A stretch of 6,528 nucleotides of DNA from SXOA01 sp964444865 (GTDB lineage: Bacteria; Planctomycetota; Planctomycetia; Pirellulales; Pirellulaceae): NCBI GenBank assembly GCA_964444865.1, contig CAYUJE010000346.1, positions 1 to 6,528 of the forward strand, given 5' to 3'. Below the pieces are notes generated by a model. It had not been told where the DNA came from. It did not search any database and saw only the letters and a program-made list of their open reading frames with translations. Positions 1 through 6,227 of this stretch are shown here, in pieces. Numbering within the stretch: position 1 is the stretch's first letter; every line of letters starts with the position of its first letter. Made by a program: the position numbers and the translations under genes.

Positions 1-259
1 TGAGGAGCAACAACTGCCAGTTCAGCGTGGCGATGGCGATTCCGATCCCGCCCCCAATCAGCAGCCAGCGGGGAGTCTTGGTAAAAAACGAGGTCAACTG
101 CGGCAGTGCCAGCCAAAGTGCCCCGGTCACCAGCCCCGACTTGATGAATCCGCCAGCGTAAGTAATCGTTACTCCCTGCTGCTCCGCCGTGCAGAGAATT
201 CCTATGCCGACTGCCAGCAGGGCGACGGTCATGATTCCCAGCATGGTGCGCGATGACAT
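1..259 (-). CDS. Multi-pass membrane protein, N-terminal part (runs off the window)
   Basis: Reading the minus strand from an ATG at 259 gives an uninterrupted 86-residue frame to the window edge, beginning MSSRTMLGIMTVALLAVGIG. It is too short a visible stretch to name. Three hydrophobic segments are visible, at about residues 6-23, 42-59 and 65-86. They are separated by a short polar stretch (TAEQQGVTITYAGGF) and a basic turn (TKTPRWL), so the product is very likely an integral inner-membrane protein. The ATG lies 6 bp after the stop of the beta-propeller gene on the same strand, so the two are probably co-transcribed. No clear Shine-Dalgarno precedes it, which fits translational coupling. 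I recognise no family and assign no function. The frame is missing from ORF lists only because it is truncated by the edge. Confidence 0.7.
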   Translation of the reverse strand, partial: MSSRTMLGIMTVALLAVGIGILCTAEQQGVTITYAGGFIKSGLVTGALWLALPQLTSFFTKTPRWLLIGGGIGIAIATLNWQLLLL

Positions 260-265
260 GGGTAA

Positions 266-1543
266 CTACTTGCCGATGGCATACAGGGCATTGAACGTGC
301 GAATATAAATCCGGCCGCCGGAAATCGCGGGAGAAGCCGAGATCGGCTCACCCAGGTCGTTTTGCGAAAGAACTTCGAATTTCTCCCCCGCTTTGACAAC
401 GGTCACAATGCCATTGCGAGCCGAAAGATAGACTTTGCCGTCGCCATAAACCGGAGAAGCCCGGTGGCGGTCTCGGGTCGTCGCTTCCTGGTACAGTTCC
501 TTGCCCGAATTCGCCTCGACCACAATCAAGTTACCATTCTCGCGGCAGAGGTAGAGCAGGCCGTCGTGAATGAGGGGGGAAGGAACGTCCGGCGTGTCCT
601 TCGGCCGCCGCCAGAAGAACGCATCTTCCTTGTCGGTCAAATCTCCTTGGCCATCGGGCTTCAGGCAGAGGACTGGTCCATTTTTGGCGGAGGGAACGAC
701 AATCATGCCGGGGACGGCGAGTGGGGAAGCCACGAAACGGAGCGTGTTGTTGTAGTTCCCCTTGGGATTCAGGTCGCCGCACCGCCAAAGTTCATGGCCG
801 TTGGTCAGATCATGGGCCACGACATAGTCGGCACCATGCGTGAGCAAATAGGATTGTTTATCGTCCCGATAGATGACGGGGGAGGCGTAAGAGTGTTCGC
901 ACTCCTGTTTACCGTCGCTAGGGCGGTCGGCTTTCCAGATTTCGTTGCCGGTGGCTCCTTCCAGGCAAATAACGACTGCTTCGCGAGTGGCGGGGTTGCC
1001 ATCGCCGTGAATGAGTTGCAGGTAGAGCCGCCCGTTGTCGAGGACAGGGGATGACGTCATGCCAAACTGGATTTTGAGTTTGCCATACTTGGCTGGAAGG
1101 TCTTGCTTCCATACTTCCTTGCCGTCCAGGGTGTAGCAGGCCAGCACGCCGTCGGCCATCATTGCCCAAACGTGCTTGCCATCAGTGCAGGGAGAGTTCG
1201 AAGCAGAATTCCCTTCATCGCCCCGGACTTCCCGGTTGCCGGTCGAAACCTGCTGCCGCCAGATTTCTTTGCCGTGCGTTCCGACGCACATCAAAATCAA
1301 CTTGTCTCCATCAGTACTGGTCAGGAATATCTTGTCCTCCCAAACCACCGGCGTCGCCCCTGCCGCACCGGGCATCTCCAGCCGCCAGGCGATTCCTTCC
1401 GTCTTGCTCCACTTTACCGGCAGGTCCTTTTCGTGGCTGACGCCGTCCAGCTTCGCCCCACGCCATTGCGGCCAGTTTTCGGCATGAGCAAGCGAAGCCA
1501 ATGCCAGGGTCAACAAGCTGACTGTGGTGAGAACGCGGAGCAT
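266..1543 (-). CDS. Secreted PQQ-binding-like beta-propeller protein
   Basis: This encodes a 425-residue exported protein of the PQQ-like/BamB-type beta-propeller class. From the ATG at 1543 it starts with a signal peptide, residues 1-21 (MLRVLTTVSLLTLALASLAHA split as MLR, hydrophobic core, AHA cleavage). The mature chain opens ENWPQWRG, typical of planctomycete members. Propeller blades are marked by repeated G-x-E-[IVL]-W motifs: GKEIWRQ (about 91-97), GKEVWKQ (141-147), GNEIWKA (199-205), GHELWRC (249-255) and the degenerate GKELYQE (347-353). Recurrent SPV/SPL and DGxLYL strands lie between them. No catalytic quinoprotein residues are evident, so a structural or binding role in the periplasm is more likely than dehydrogenase activity; the ligand is unknown. 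A GTG at 1582 in the same frame would add 13 residues. I prefer the ATG because AGG sits 6 bp before it and the signal peptide is then of normal length. It is followed by a membrane-protein gene 6 bp downstream. Confidence 0.9.
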   Translation of the reverse strand: MLRVLTTVSLLTLALASLAHAENWPQWRGAKLDGVSHEKDLPVKWSKTEGIAWRLEMPGAAGATPVVWEDKIFLTSTDGDKLILMCVGTHGKEIWRQQVSTGNREVRGDEGNSASNSPCTDGKHVWAMMADGVLACYTLDGKEVWKQDLPAKYGKLKIQFGMTSSPVLDNGRLYLQLIHGDGNPATREAVVICLEGATGNEIWKADRPSDGKQECEHSYASPVIYRDDKQSYLLTHGADYVVAHDLTNGHELWRCGDLNPKGNYNNTLRFVASPLAVPGMIVVPSAKNGPVLCLKPDGQGDLTDKEDAFFWRRPKDTPDVPSPLIHDGLLYLCRENGNLIVVEANSGKELYQEATTRDRHRASPVYGDGKVYLSARNGIVTVVKAGEKFEVLSQNDLGEPISASPAISGGRIYIRTFNALYAIGK

Positions 1544-1716
1544 GAGAAACCTGCGGGGAGTGAACTGGCGGGAAATGGCCACGGTAACGGCCGGTGGGAT
1601 AACGCCAGTTTCGTTGATGCGGCGGAGAAGGTCAAGGAATGCGCGTGAGAGAAGCGTTGGGAATTAACGGGCTATCGAATTTGGCGCATGTGGGCCGACC
1701 AACCTGCCGGGATCCC

Positions 1717-2040
1717 TTACGGACCGATTTCCACGACGACACCCGGCACAACTTTGGTCAAAGCCACGAGTACCTGCGGCATCAGTGGAAGAATGTCGGC
1801 GAGGCGATTGCGGTTAGCGAGCAATACCACAAAGGAAATCTGGTGGACGGCAAGATTTTGCTGATATCAAAGACTCTGATCGGTTGTCAGCAGCACCTCG
1901 AATCCTACTTTCGCCATGAGCACGAGTAATTCGCCGTTTTTCTTGCCCGACCAACCCATTTGCGTGACCGCCGAAACGTCGTGGCCGGTCAATTCACGGG
2001 CAAGCGGGCGCGGCACGCATTCATCGAGCAGGATCCGCAC
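1717..2040 (-). pseudogene. DUF5615 PIN-like toxin (VapC45-like) interrupted by an in-frame TGA
   Basis: On the minus strand a GTG at 2040 opens a frame of 107 residues ending at TAA 1717-1719, broken once by TGA at 1867-1869 (codon 58). The head reads RILLDECVPRPLARELTGHD, the characteristic start of DUF5615 PIN-like proteins with the acidic DE pair. The middle reads VLLTTDQSL followed by the stop and then YQQNLAVHQISFVVLLANRN, and the tail ends LVALTKVVPGVVVEIGP. Both halves match the family and lie in one frame, so this is a single nonsense change; CGA (Arg) to TGA is the simplest route. The start overlaps the 3' end of the DUF433 gene by 20 bp, and a GGTGAG sequence just upstream can serve as ribosome binding site. 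A 57-residue product would keep the first acidic residues but lose the C-terminal half, so toxicity is probably lost. A sequencing error, or read-through with tRNA-Sec, remains possible but less likely. Confidence 0.8.
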
Positions 2041-2248
2041 AGCTCACCAACATAATTTCTTTTGCTAGTTCGAGTGCGGCCACGGCCTGCTCGCGCCGGA
2101 CCGACGGAAAATGATCGAGGAAAGTGTCGAGCGAATCACCCGCTTCCAGATAGTCAAGCAGGGCGTGGACGGGAACGCGCGTGCCGCAAAACACGGGAGT
2201 GCTGCTCAGGATTTCGGGGTCGGAATGAATAACGCCGGATGGGTTCAA
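2021..2248 (-). CDS. DUF433 antitoxin (VapB45-like)
   Basis: This encodes a 75-residue DUF433 protein, the antitoxin partner of DUF5615 PIN-like toxins. It is expected to have a helix-turn-helix-like fold, to bind the toxin and probably to bind the operon's own promoter. The family core is clear: VIHSDPEILSSTPVFCGTRV (residues about 6-25), then PVHALLDYLEAGDSLDTFLDHFP and a C-terminal helix RREQAVAALELAKEIML. The start is a TTG at 2248. A strong GGAGGT lies 10 bp upstream (2259-2264), and an in-frame stop a few codons further up excludes an earlier start. An ATG at 2258-2256 directly after the GGAGGT is in another frame and would soon terminate. The gene begins 32 bp after the S1-protein stop on the same strand, so read-through transcription is plausible. 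The last codons (SCADPAR) overlap the toxin start. The partner is broken, so this may be a solitary antitoxin. Confidence 0.88.
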   Translation of the reverse strand: MNPSGVIHSDPEILSSTPVFCGTRVPVHALLDYLEAGDSLDTFLDHFPSVRREQAVAALELAKEIMLVSCADPAR

Positions 2249-2258
2249 AACTTATCAT

Positions 2259-2264
2259 ACCTCC
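2259..2264 (-). promoter_or_regulatory. Shine-Dalgarno GGAGGT of the DUF433 gene
   Basis: The minus strand reads GGAGGT here, 10 bases before the TTG at 2248. It decides the start: the nearby ATG (2258-2256) abuts the GGAGGT too closely and is out of frame with the DUF433 reading frame. Confidence 0.6.
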
Positions 2265-2280
2265 AACCGACACCGTCGTT

Positions 2281-3960
2281 TTACCACTTCAGCCCAAACT
2301 GCTCGCCGCCGCTCCCCTTCCCGGTGCCGCCGCGGAGCGGGCCGCCGCGCTTGGGGACAGCAAGGGCGCGAGGTGGCTCATCCACTTCTACGGCGTCTTC
2401 TTTCGGTTTGTCCGATGCCTTTTCTGGCTTGGCGATCGTGGCCTTGAGGGAGAGTCCCATCCGCTGCTGCTCGGTATCGACGGTGAGGACCTTGGCTTCG
2501 ACCTCGTCCCCTTCCTTGATGAAATTCTCGATTTTGTGGACCCGCTGATGGGCAATCTCGGAAACGTGGATGAGGCCTTCCACGCCGGGGGCGACGCGAA
2601 CGAAGGCGCCAAATTGGGCGATCCTCGTGACCGGGCCGCGGATCGTGGTCCCGGGCGGAAACCGGCTTTCGATGTTCATCCAGGGGTGCTCTTCCGGGTT
2701 CTTCAGGGACAAGCCGATCTTGCCCGTCTCAGGATCAATTTTCTCCACCCGGACACGAATCTTCTGGCCCTCGGCCAGAATTTCGCTGGGGTGTTTTACC
2801 CGTTCCCAACTGAGTTGGCTGACGTGGATGAGGCCGTCGACGCCGCCGATATCGACAAACGCGCCGAAGTCCTGAATCTTCCGCACAACTCCTTCGCGGA
2901 ACTGGCCGACTTCCAGTTCGGCCATCGTCTTCTTCTTCCCCTCTTCCTTCTCGCGTTCCAGCACCGCTCGGCGAGAGAGTACCAAGTTGCCACGGCCTTG
3001 GTTGGCTTCTGTAATAACACAGACGAGTTTCTGGCCGATGAAGTCGCCGAGGTTGTCGGTGCGGAAGACACTCACCTGACTGGCGGGGATGAAACCACGG
3101 ATTTTTTTCACCTGGCATTCCAGGCCGCCGGTGTTGGCACCGGTAACGACCGCTTCGACGAGTGAGCCTTCCGCCATGTCTCCCCAATCGCTGGCGACGA
3201 TTGCGCCGCCAGGGACGGTCAGTTCGTGAAGTTCATCTTCCGGATTGAAGCCGGTGACGACGACGTCGATCATCTGTCCCGGCTCCGGAGGCTGGGCAAA
3301 ATTGCGGAGGGAGCAGACTCCCTGATTTTTACCGCCGAGCGTGAAGAAGACATTGTCGCCGTGGACTTCCACCACCTGGCCCCGGTGGCGAGATTCATTT
3401 TCGAGCCGGCTGGAGGCGGGAGCGGCAGCGTTCTGGCTGCTGACGATCTCTTCCAGGGAAAGTCCGCCGAGAGCCGCGTCGATTTCGGCTTGTAGATCGT
3501 CGGGCATCGGGCCGCGGCGGTTGGGAATCGGAATTGGGGGTGGCGGCTTGAATTCGTTGCGGTTTTCACGCGGCTTGTCGTTGGTGCCGTCGTCTTTATC
3601 GTTCCGACGGCCGCGGGGCCGATCACCGTCACGTCGCGGACGCCCGCCGCCCGAACGATCGCCACCAGGAGCCCTGCCCGCCTGCTCGCCCGTGGGGACA
3701 GAGGTGGCACTTGTTTCAGAGCCGGAGGGAGCGCTCGCTTGCTCCTGCGGAGGAGTTCCTTCCGCAACAGAGTGCTCGGCAGCCGGCGGAGAGACGACGG
3801 CGGACGAAGCGGTAACCGCCTTGGCTCGCTTGAGCGCTTCCTGGGCAAAACCGCTGAGCCCACCTCCACCGCGCTGACCACCACTTTGCGGCTGGGAGGT
3901 AGGACGCGGCGACGAGGAAGGGGACGAGGATTCGGACGACTGCGAGGGTTCGGTGGACAT
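2281..3960 (-). CDS. S1 RNA-binding domain protein, four S1 repeats with a disordered Arg/Gly-rich head
   Basis: This is a 559-residue protein from ATG 3960. Residues 1-150 are low complexity: Ser/Pro-rich (SQSSESSSPSSSPRPTSQ), then Gly/Arg/Asp-rich (GGDRSGGGRPRRDGDRPRGR, about 99-118), ending in a PPPPIPIP tract. Four S1 (OB-fold) domains follow at about 192-250, 264-333, 351-421 and 436-508. The last two are canonical (QDFGAFVDIGGVDGLIHVSQ and AQFGAFVRVAPGVEGLIHVS, each ending IGLSLK or MGLSLK). The second carries the IRGFIPASQV motif of ribosomal S1 proteins. The C-terminal tail is basic and Gly-rich (KRGGPLRGGTGKGSGG). The protein should bind single-stranded RNA and may assist translation initiation or mRNA turnover. 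Proteobacterial S1 has six domains and no such head, so I do not call it rpsA. A GTG at 4035 would add 25 unlikely residues. No strong Shine-Dalgarno precedes ATG 3960. It is divergent from the nucleotidyltransferase gene. Confidence 0.9.
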   Translation of the reverse strand: MSTEPSQSSESSSPSSSPRPTSQPQSGGQRGGGGLSGFAQEALKRAKAVTASSAVVSPPAAEHSVAEGTPPQEQASAPSGSETSATSVPTGEQAGRAPGGDRSGGGRPRRDGDRPRGRRNDKDDGTNDKPRENRNEFKPPPPIPIPNRRGPMPDDLQAEIDAALGGLSLEEIVSSQNAAAPASSRLENESRHRGQVVEVHGDNVFFTLGGKNQGVCSLRNFAQPPEPGQMIDVVVTGFNPEDELHELTVPGGAIVASDWGDMAEGSLVEAVVTGANTGGLECQVKKIRGFIPASQVSVFRTDNLGDFIGQKLVCVITEANQGRGNLVLSRRAVLEREKEEGKKKTMAELEVGQFREGVVRKIQDFGAFVDIGGVDGLIHVSQLSWERVKHPSEILAEGQKIRVRVEKIDPETGKIGLSLKNPEEHPWMNIESRFPPGTTIRGPVTRIAQFGAFVRVAPGVEGLIHVSEIAHQRVHKIENFIKEGDEVEAKVLTVDTEQQRMGLSLKATIAKPEKASDKPKEDAVEVDEPPRALAVPKRGGPLRGGTGKGSGGEQFGLKW

Positions 3961-4251
3961 TGAGAATCGAGCGTTAACTGAAGCGTGATAAATCCTGCCC
4001 CAAACAAACGCACAAGATAGCGTTTGCCGCGGCACTCCCTCAGTGTAACTCGGGCGGAAAAGGGTGGATAGCAGAAGTCCCCCGTTAGCACCGCAAAACC
4101 GAAAGATCCGCTAGGCCAAATCCCCATCTCGAAGCTAAACTCTCAGGGGAGTCCTACAATCGCTACCACCCCCTTTTGCCGACTGGATCATTTTTCAATG
4201 GCCCTGAATCATCCTGCCGTTCACCACGAAGGTTGGGCCCAAAGGCGAGGA
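3961..4251. other. Divergent intergenic region between the S1-protein and nucleotidyltransferase genes
   Basis: About 290 bp separate the two divergent starts, and both promoters must lie here. On the plus strand a TACAAT at 4155-4160 is a possible -10 box, without a convincing -35. On the minus strand TTGTGC, 17 bp, TTTATC (within about 3980-4015) is a weak candidate for the S1 gene. A minor hairpin, CACT/AGTG (4033-4036 with 4042-4045), lies in the S1 leader. I see no small gene with a good start signal. The in-frame stretch from ATG 4198 to the GTG at 4252 looks non-coding in composition (ALNHPAVHHEGWAQRRG). Confidence 0.4.
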
Positions 4252-5547
4252 GTGGCAAACCAAATAAAATGCGCGATCCTGGCGGCCGGGTTGGGAAAGC
4301 GTCTGGAGCCACTCACCGCCCGGCATCTTCCCAAGCCCCTCTTTCCGCTGGGGGGAAAGGTTCCGCTCGCGGAACTTTGGGTCCGCAACATGGTCGCAGC
4401 CGGCATTACCGACATCTCGATGAACCTTTGCGTCCTGGCCGAGACCATTGAGCGTCACTTTGCAGACGGTTCGCACTGGGGCGCGAAAATCCGCTACGTC
4501 CATGAACTTATTCCCAGCGGCACACTCGGTGGCATCTGCAAGCAGGCGCTCGGCCGGGAAGCGAAAACATTTGCTCAAGAACAGCCTCTTGCGCTGGAGC
4601 CCTTTCGCGGCTCTACACTGATTGCACCCAGTGGCGACGTGGTGACGAATTTCAATGCCGCTTTGCTAGAGGAGATGTACGACATTCACACCCGCGCAGG
4701 TGCGGCGTTTACGATGGTGTTGGTCCCCGTGCCGTGGGAACGCCGGAAGGATTTTGGCACTGTGGTCCTGGAGGATATCCAGGATCGAAAAGGCCAGATC
4801 TCGCGTTGCGGCCGCATCAGCGCCTTCCGCGAAAAGGATCCTGATTCTCCCAGCAATCTCAATAACGCCTCCATCTATATGATCGAGACAGATCTGCTGC
4901 GGGAACTCGATGCTCTCCGCACTCCTGCCCGGCTCGATGTCCCTCAGCCGTTCTATGATTTTGGGAAGCATGTGTTTCCCGCGATGCTCAAACAGTTGCC
5001 CTACGCCAAGCTGTCTCGCGACTATTTGCTGCAAGGGATTGAGTACGACGGAACCTGGTTTGATGTCGGGCAGAAGCGGGATTATCTGGAAGTTCATCGC
5101 AAGCTGCTCGATGGCGAGATTGATGCAACGCTCCCATTCGAGAAGCAGCCCTGGGGATACGTCGGCACCAATTCCAATATTCATCCGCAGGCGAAGATCG
5201 TGGCTCCCGTCGTGATTGGCAATGGCTGTGTGATTGAGGAAGGCGCAACCGTCGGCCCCTATACCGTCCTCGGCGACGGCTGGACGGTGGGACGTGGAGC
5301 AACCGTCAAAAACTCGGTGCTTTGGGAAAGCTATCCGTACTTTGACGAAAGAGGCATTGAATCTCCCATTGACGACCGCCAAAAGGTTGACACTCATTGC
5401 GTGGCCGCCGGCGTTACCATCGACGGCAGCATCGTTACCGGCGGACAAATCGACAGAGACCTGGCGGATTGCACTGCCCACGTCGAGAGCACGGGAAAAC
5501 TCGTGGTGCTCTCCATCGACTGGGTGCCGGGCGATCCACGGGCGTGA
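4252..5547 (+). CDS. Sugar-1-phosphate nucleotidyltransferase (NDP-sugar pyrophosphorylase) with beta-helix C-terminus
   Basis: This is a cytoplasmic enzyme expected to join a sugar 1-phosphate to an NTP, giving an NDP-sugar and pyrophosphate for envelope glycan synthesis. Numbered from GTG 4252 (431 residues), the Rossmann-type catalytic domain starts AILAAGLGKRLEPLT with the GxGxRxxPxT loop at about 13-22 and PKP at 27-29. It continues with PSGTLGG (88-94), SGDVVTN carrying the probable metal-binding Asp (about 127-133), EKD (194-196), DFGKHVFP (236-243) and GTWFDVGQKRDYL (267-279). Left-handed beta-helix hexapeptides follow at about 307-357 (IHPQAKIVAPVVIGNGCVIE and onward). The layout fits the GlmU/ManC/RmlA-like superfamily, with mannose-1-phosphate guanylyltransferase or glucose-1-phosphate transferase as options; the sugar cannot be told from sequence. 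I chose GTG 4252 because AAGG lies 6 bp before it and the chain then begins close to the nucleotide loop, as in the family. An ATG at 4198 adds 18 residues without a ribosome site. Confidence 0.9.
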   Translation: MANQIKCAILAAGLGKRLEPLTARHLPKPLFPLGGKVPLAELWVRNMVAAGITDISMNLCVLAETIERHFADGSHWGAKIRYVHELIPSGTLGGICKQALGREAKTFAQEQPLALEPFRGSTLIAPSGDVVTNFNAALLEEMYDIHTRAGAAFTMVLVPVPWERRKDFGTVVLEDIQDRKGQISRCGRISAFREKDPDSPSNLNNASIYMIETDLLRELDALRTPARLDVPQPFYDFGKHVFPAMLKQLPYAKLSRDYLLQGIEYDGTWFDVGQKRDYLEVHRKLLDGEIDATLPFEKQPWGYVGTNSNIHPQAKIVAPVVIGNGCVIEEGATVGPYTVLGDGWTVGRGATVKNSVLWESYPYFDERGIESPIDDRQKVDTHCVAAGVTIDGSIVTGGQIDRDLADCTAHVESTGKLVVLSIDWVPGDPRA

Positions 5548-5560
5548 AGATTGATAACGG

Positions 5561-5902
5561 CTACTTCCCTTTAGCCCCCTTCAGCGTCTTCACCGTTACG
5601 ATGTGCCGCACAGGCACTTCGACACCGGGCTTCTGCTGATAACGACCAGTGACAATCACAGGTTGCTTGTTGAGTTTCTCCGCCAGCGCCAGCAGTTCCT
5701 TGTCCCCTCCCAGGTCGAGTTCCCAAACGACTTTGTCGACCTTAATAATCGTCCCCGTCGTTTCCCCGCCGATGGCCACGATTCCCGTTTCTAACTTTCC
5801 CTTGACTACCACGTCGATATACGCATCTTCCTGCTCGGCAACCACAAGGGCGGAACCAAGCAGGGAAAGTCCTGTCGCTAGCAAACAACAAAACGCATTC
5901 AT
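5561..5902 (-). CDS. Small exported protein of unknown function
   Basis: This encodes a 113-residue protein from ATG 5902, preceded by AGGAG 7 bp upstream (5910-5914). Residues 1-22 form a signal peptide (MNAFCCLLATGLSLLGSALV then VA, with cleavage near VVA-EQE). The two adjacent cysteines lie in the hydrophobic core and are not a proper lipobox. The mature part of about 90 residues alternates short beta strands: YIDVVVKGKLETGIVAIGGE, TTGTIIKV, VVWELDL, then an acidic helix (DKELLALAEKLN), then PVIVTGRYQQKPGVEVPVRH. It ends in a lysine-rich tail. The pattern, with VTGRY-type strands, suggests a small OB-like or beta-barrel domain; similar short exported proteins are common in planctomycetes, as I recall. 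No catalytic motif is visible and the function is unknown. It converges on the nucleotidyltransferase gene with only 13 bp between the stops. Its upstream region holds the nested inverted repeats at 5941-6014. Confidence 0.85.
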   Translation of the reverse strand: MNAFCCLLATGLSLLGSALVVAEQEDAYIDVVVKGKLETGIVAIGGETTGTIIKVDKVVWELDLGGDKELLALAEKLNKQPVIVTGRYQQKPGVEVPVRHIVTVKTLKGAKGK

Positions 5903-5909
5903 CGTTACA

Positions 5910-5914
5910 CTCCT
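5910..5914 (-). promoter_or_regulatory. Shine-Dalgarno AGGAG of the small exported protein
   Basis: The minus strand reads AGGAG 7 bases before ATG 5902. This fixes the start, and it is one of the clearer ribosome binding sites in the window. Confidence 0.65.
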
Positions 5915-5940
5915 GATTCGAAGGAAATTCGTATTTCTCA

Positions 5941-6014
5941 GTCCCTAATCGTTCTACCAGAACTTCCGGTCGCAACCGTAGAGAATTAGGGGAGAAAAAG
6001 ATGAAGTTAGGGAC
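5941..6014. repeat. Nested inverted repeats upstream of the exported-protein gene
   Basis: CCCTAAT (5943-5949) pairs perfectly with ATTAGGG (5985-5991). The enclosed stretch holds two further hairpins: GTTCT-ACC-AGAAC (5951-5963) and CGGT-CGCA-ACCG (5967-5978). Together they make a three-way, cloverleaf-like fold of about 49 nt. GTCCCTAA (5941-5948) can instead pair over 8 bp with TTAGGGAC (6007-6014), which excludes the outer stem. The element lies between the tRNA promoter and the exported-protein gene, so it could be a cruciform, a repressor site or part of the minus-strand leader. I do not recognise a known RNA family. Confidence 0.45.
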
Positions 6015-6080
6015 CCATCAGCTGACCGCATTGTACATTTTTGTTCCCCATGATCGCTGCGGAATTCGCCAAAGTGACGA

Positions 6081-6109
6081 TGCACACCTCTCTCCCGAGG
6101 TGGTAGAAT
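6081..6109 (+). promoter_or_regulatory. Candidate promoter of the tRNA-Sec gene
   Basis: TAGAAT (6104-6109) matches the -10 consensus at 5 of 6 positions and is preceded by TGG, an extended -10. A TGCACA 17 bp upstream (6081-6086) matches the -35 consensus at 4 of 6. Transcription would begin around 6116, only about two bases before the first base of the tRNA. Confidence 0.45.
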
Positions 6110-6117
6110 CTCAGTGT

Positions 6118-6217
6118 GGAAGTGCTTGTACGCCTGGTGGCGGCCTCAGTCTTCAAAACTGCTGGGCCTTGCGTTAACCGTTGGGTCGGTGGGTTCGATT
6201 CCCATGCACTTCCGCCA
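6118..6217 (+). tRNA. selC: Selenocysteine tRNA (tRNA-Sec, anticodon TCA)
   Basis: This is a 100-nt tRNA that reads UGA as selenocysteine with SelB. The features that separate tRNA-Sec from other tRNAs are present. The acceptor stem has 8 bp (GGAAGTGC 6118-6125 with GCACTTCC 6206-6213). The discriminator is G, followed by an encoded CCA (6215-6217). The T arm has 5 bp including one G-T pair (GTGGG-TTCGATT-CCCAT), giving the 8+5 layout of bacterial tRNA-Sec. The D arm has a tight TGGT loop (CGCC/GGCG). The anticodon loop CTTCAAA (6151-6157) carries anticodon TCA at 6153-6155. A very long variable arm spans about 6161-6188 and folds imperfectly on itself. The start GGAAG and end CTTCCGCCA match E. 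coli selC as I remember it. No selA, selB or selD lies in the window. A TTTTTT run follows directly at 6218-6223. The gene converges with a PGK-like gene. Confidence 0.95.
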
Positions 6218-6223
6218 TTTTTT
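6218..6223 (+). terminator. T-run directly after the tRNA-Sec CCA
   Basis: Six T residues follow the encoded CCA without a gap. With the GC-rich acceptor/T helix just upstream they could act as an intrinsic terminator. The palindromic repeat at 6228-6342 is an alternative termination site. No separate dedicated hairpin precedes the T-run. Confidence 0.3.
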
Positions 6224-6227
6224 GCCT

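Noticed and set aside
362..1054. 230-residue plus-strand open frame
   Set aside because: It is antisense to the beta-propeller gene, which has a signal peptide and repeated blade motifs. The plus frame has no family motif and no ribosome site.
1630..1635. TTGACC on the minus strand as a -35 box for the beta-propeller gene
   Set aside because: The -35 match is good, but the sequence 17 bp downstream is GAAACT, a poor -10, so the promoter is not supported.
1639..1929. 96-residue plus-strand open frame
   Set aside because: It is the shadow of the interrupted DUF5615 toxin on the minus strand, and its sequence is family-free.
2239..3165. 308-residue plus-strand open frame
   Set aside because: It is antisense to the S1 domains, whose repeats are unmistakable. 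Long antisense frames are expected in GC-rich coding DNA.
3270..4127. 285-residue minus-strand frame overlapping the S1-protein head
   Set aside because: It is an alternative frame of the low-complexity Arg/Ser/Pro-rich head, and the S1 frame explains this DNA.
4666..5481. 271-residue minus-strand frame
   Set aside because: It is antisense to the nucleotidyltransferase, whose catalytic and hexapeptide motifs are clear.
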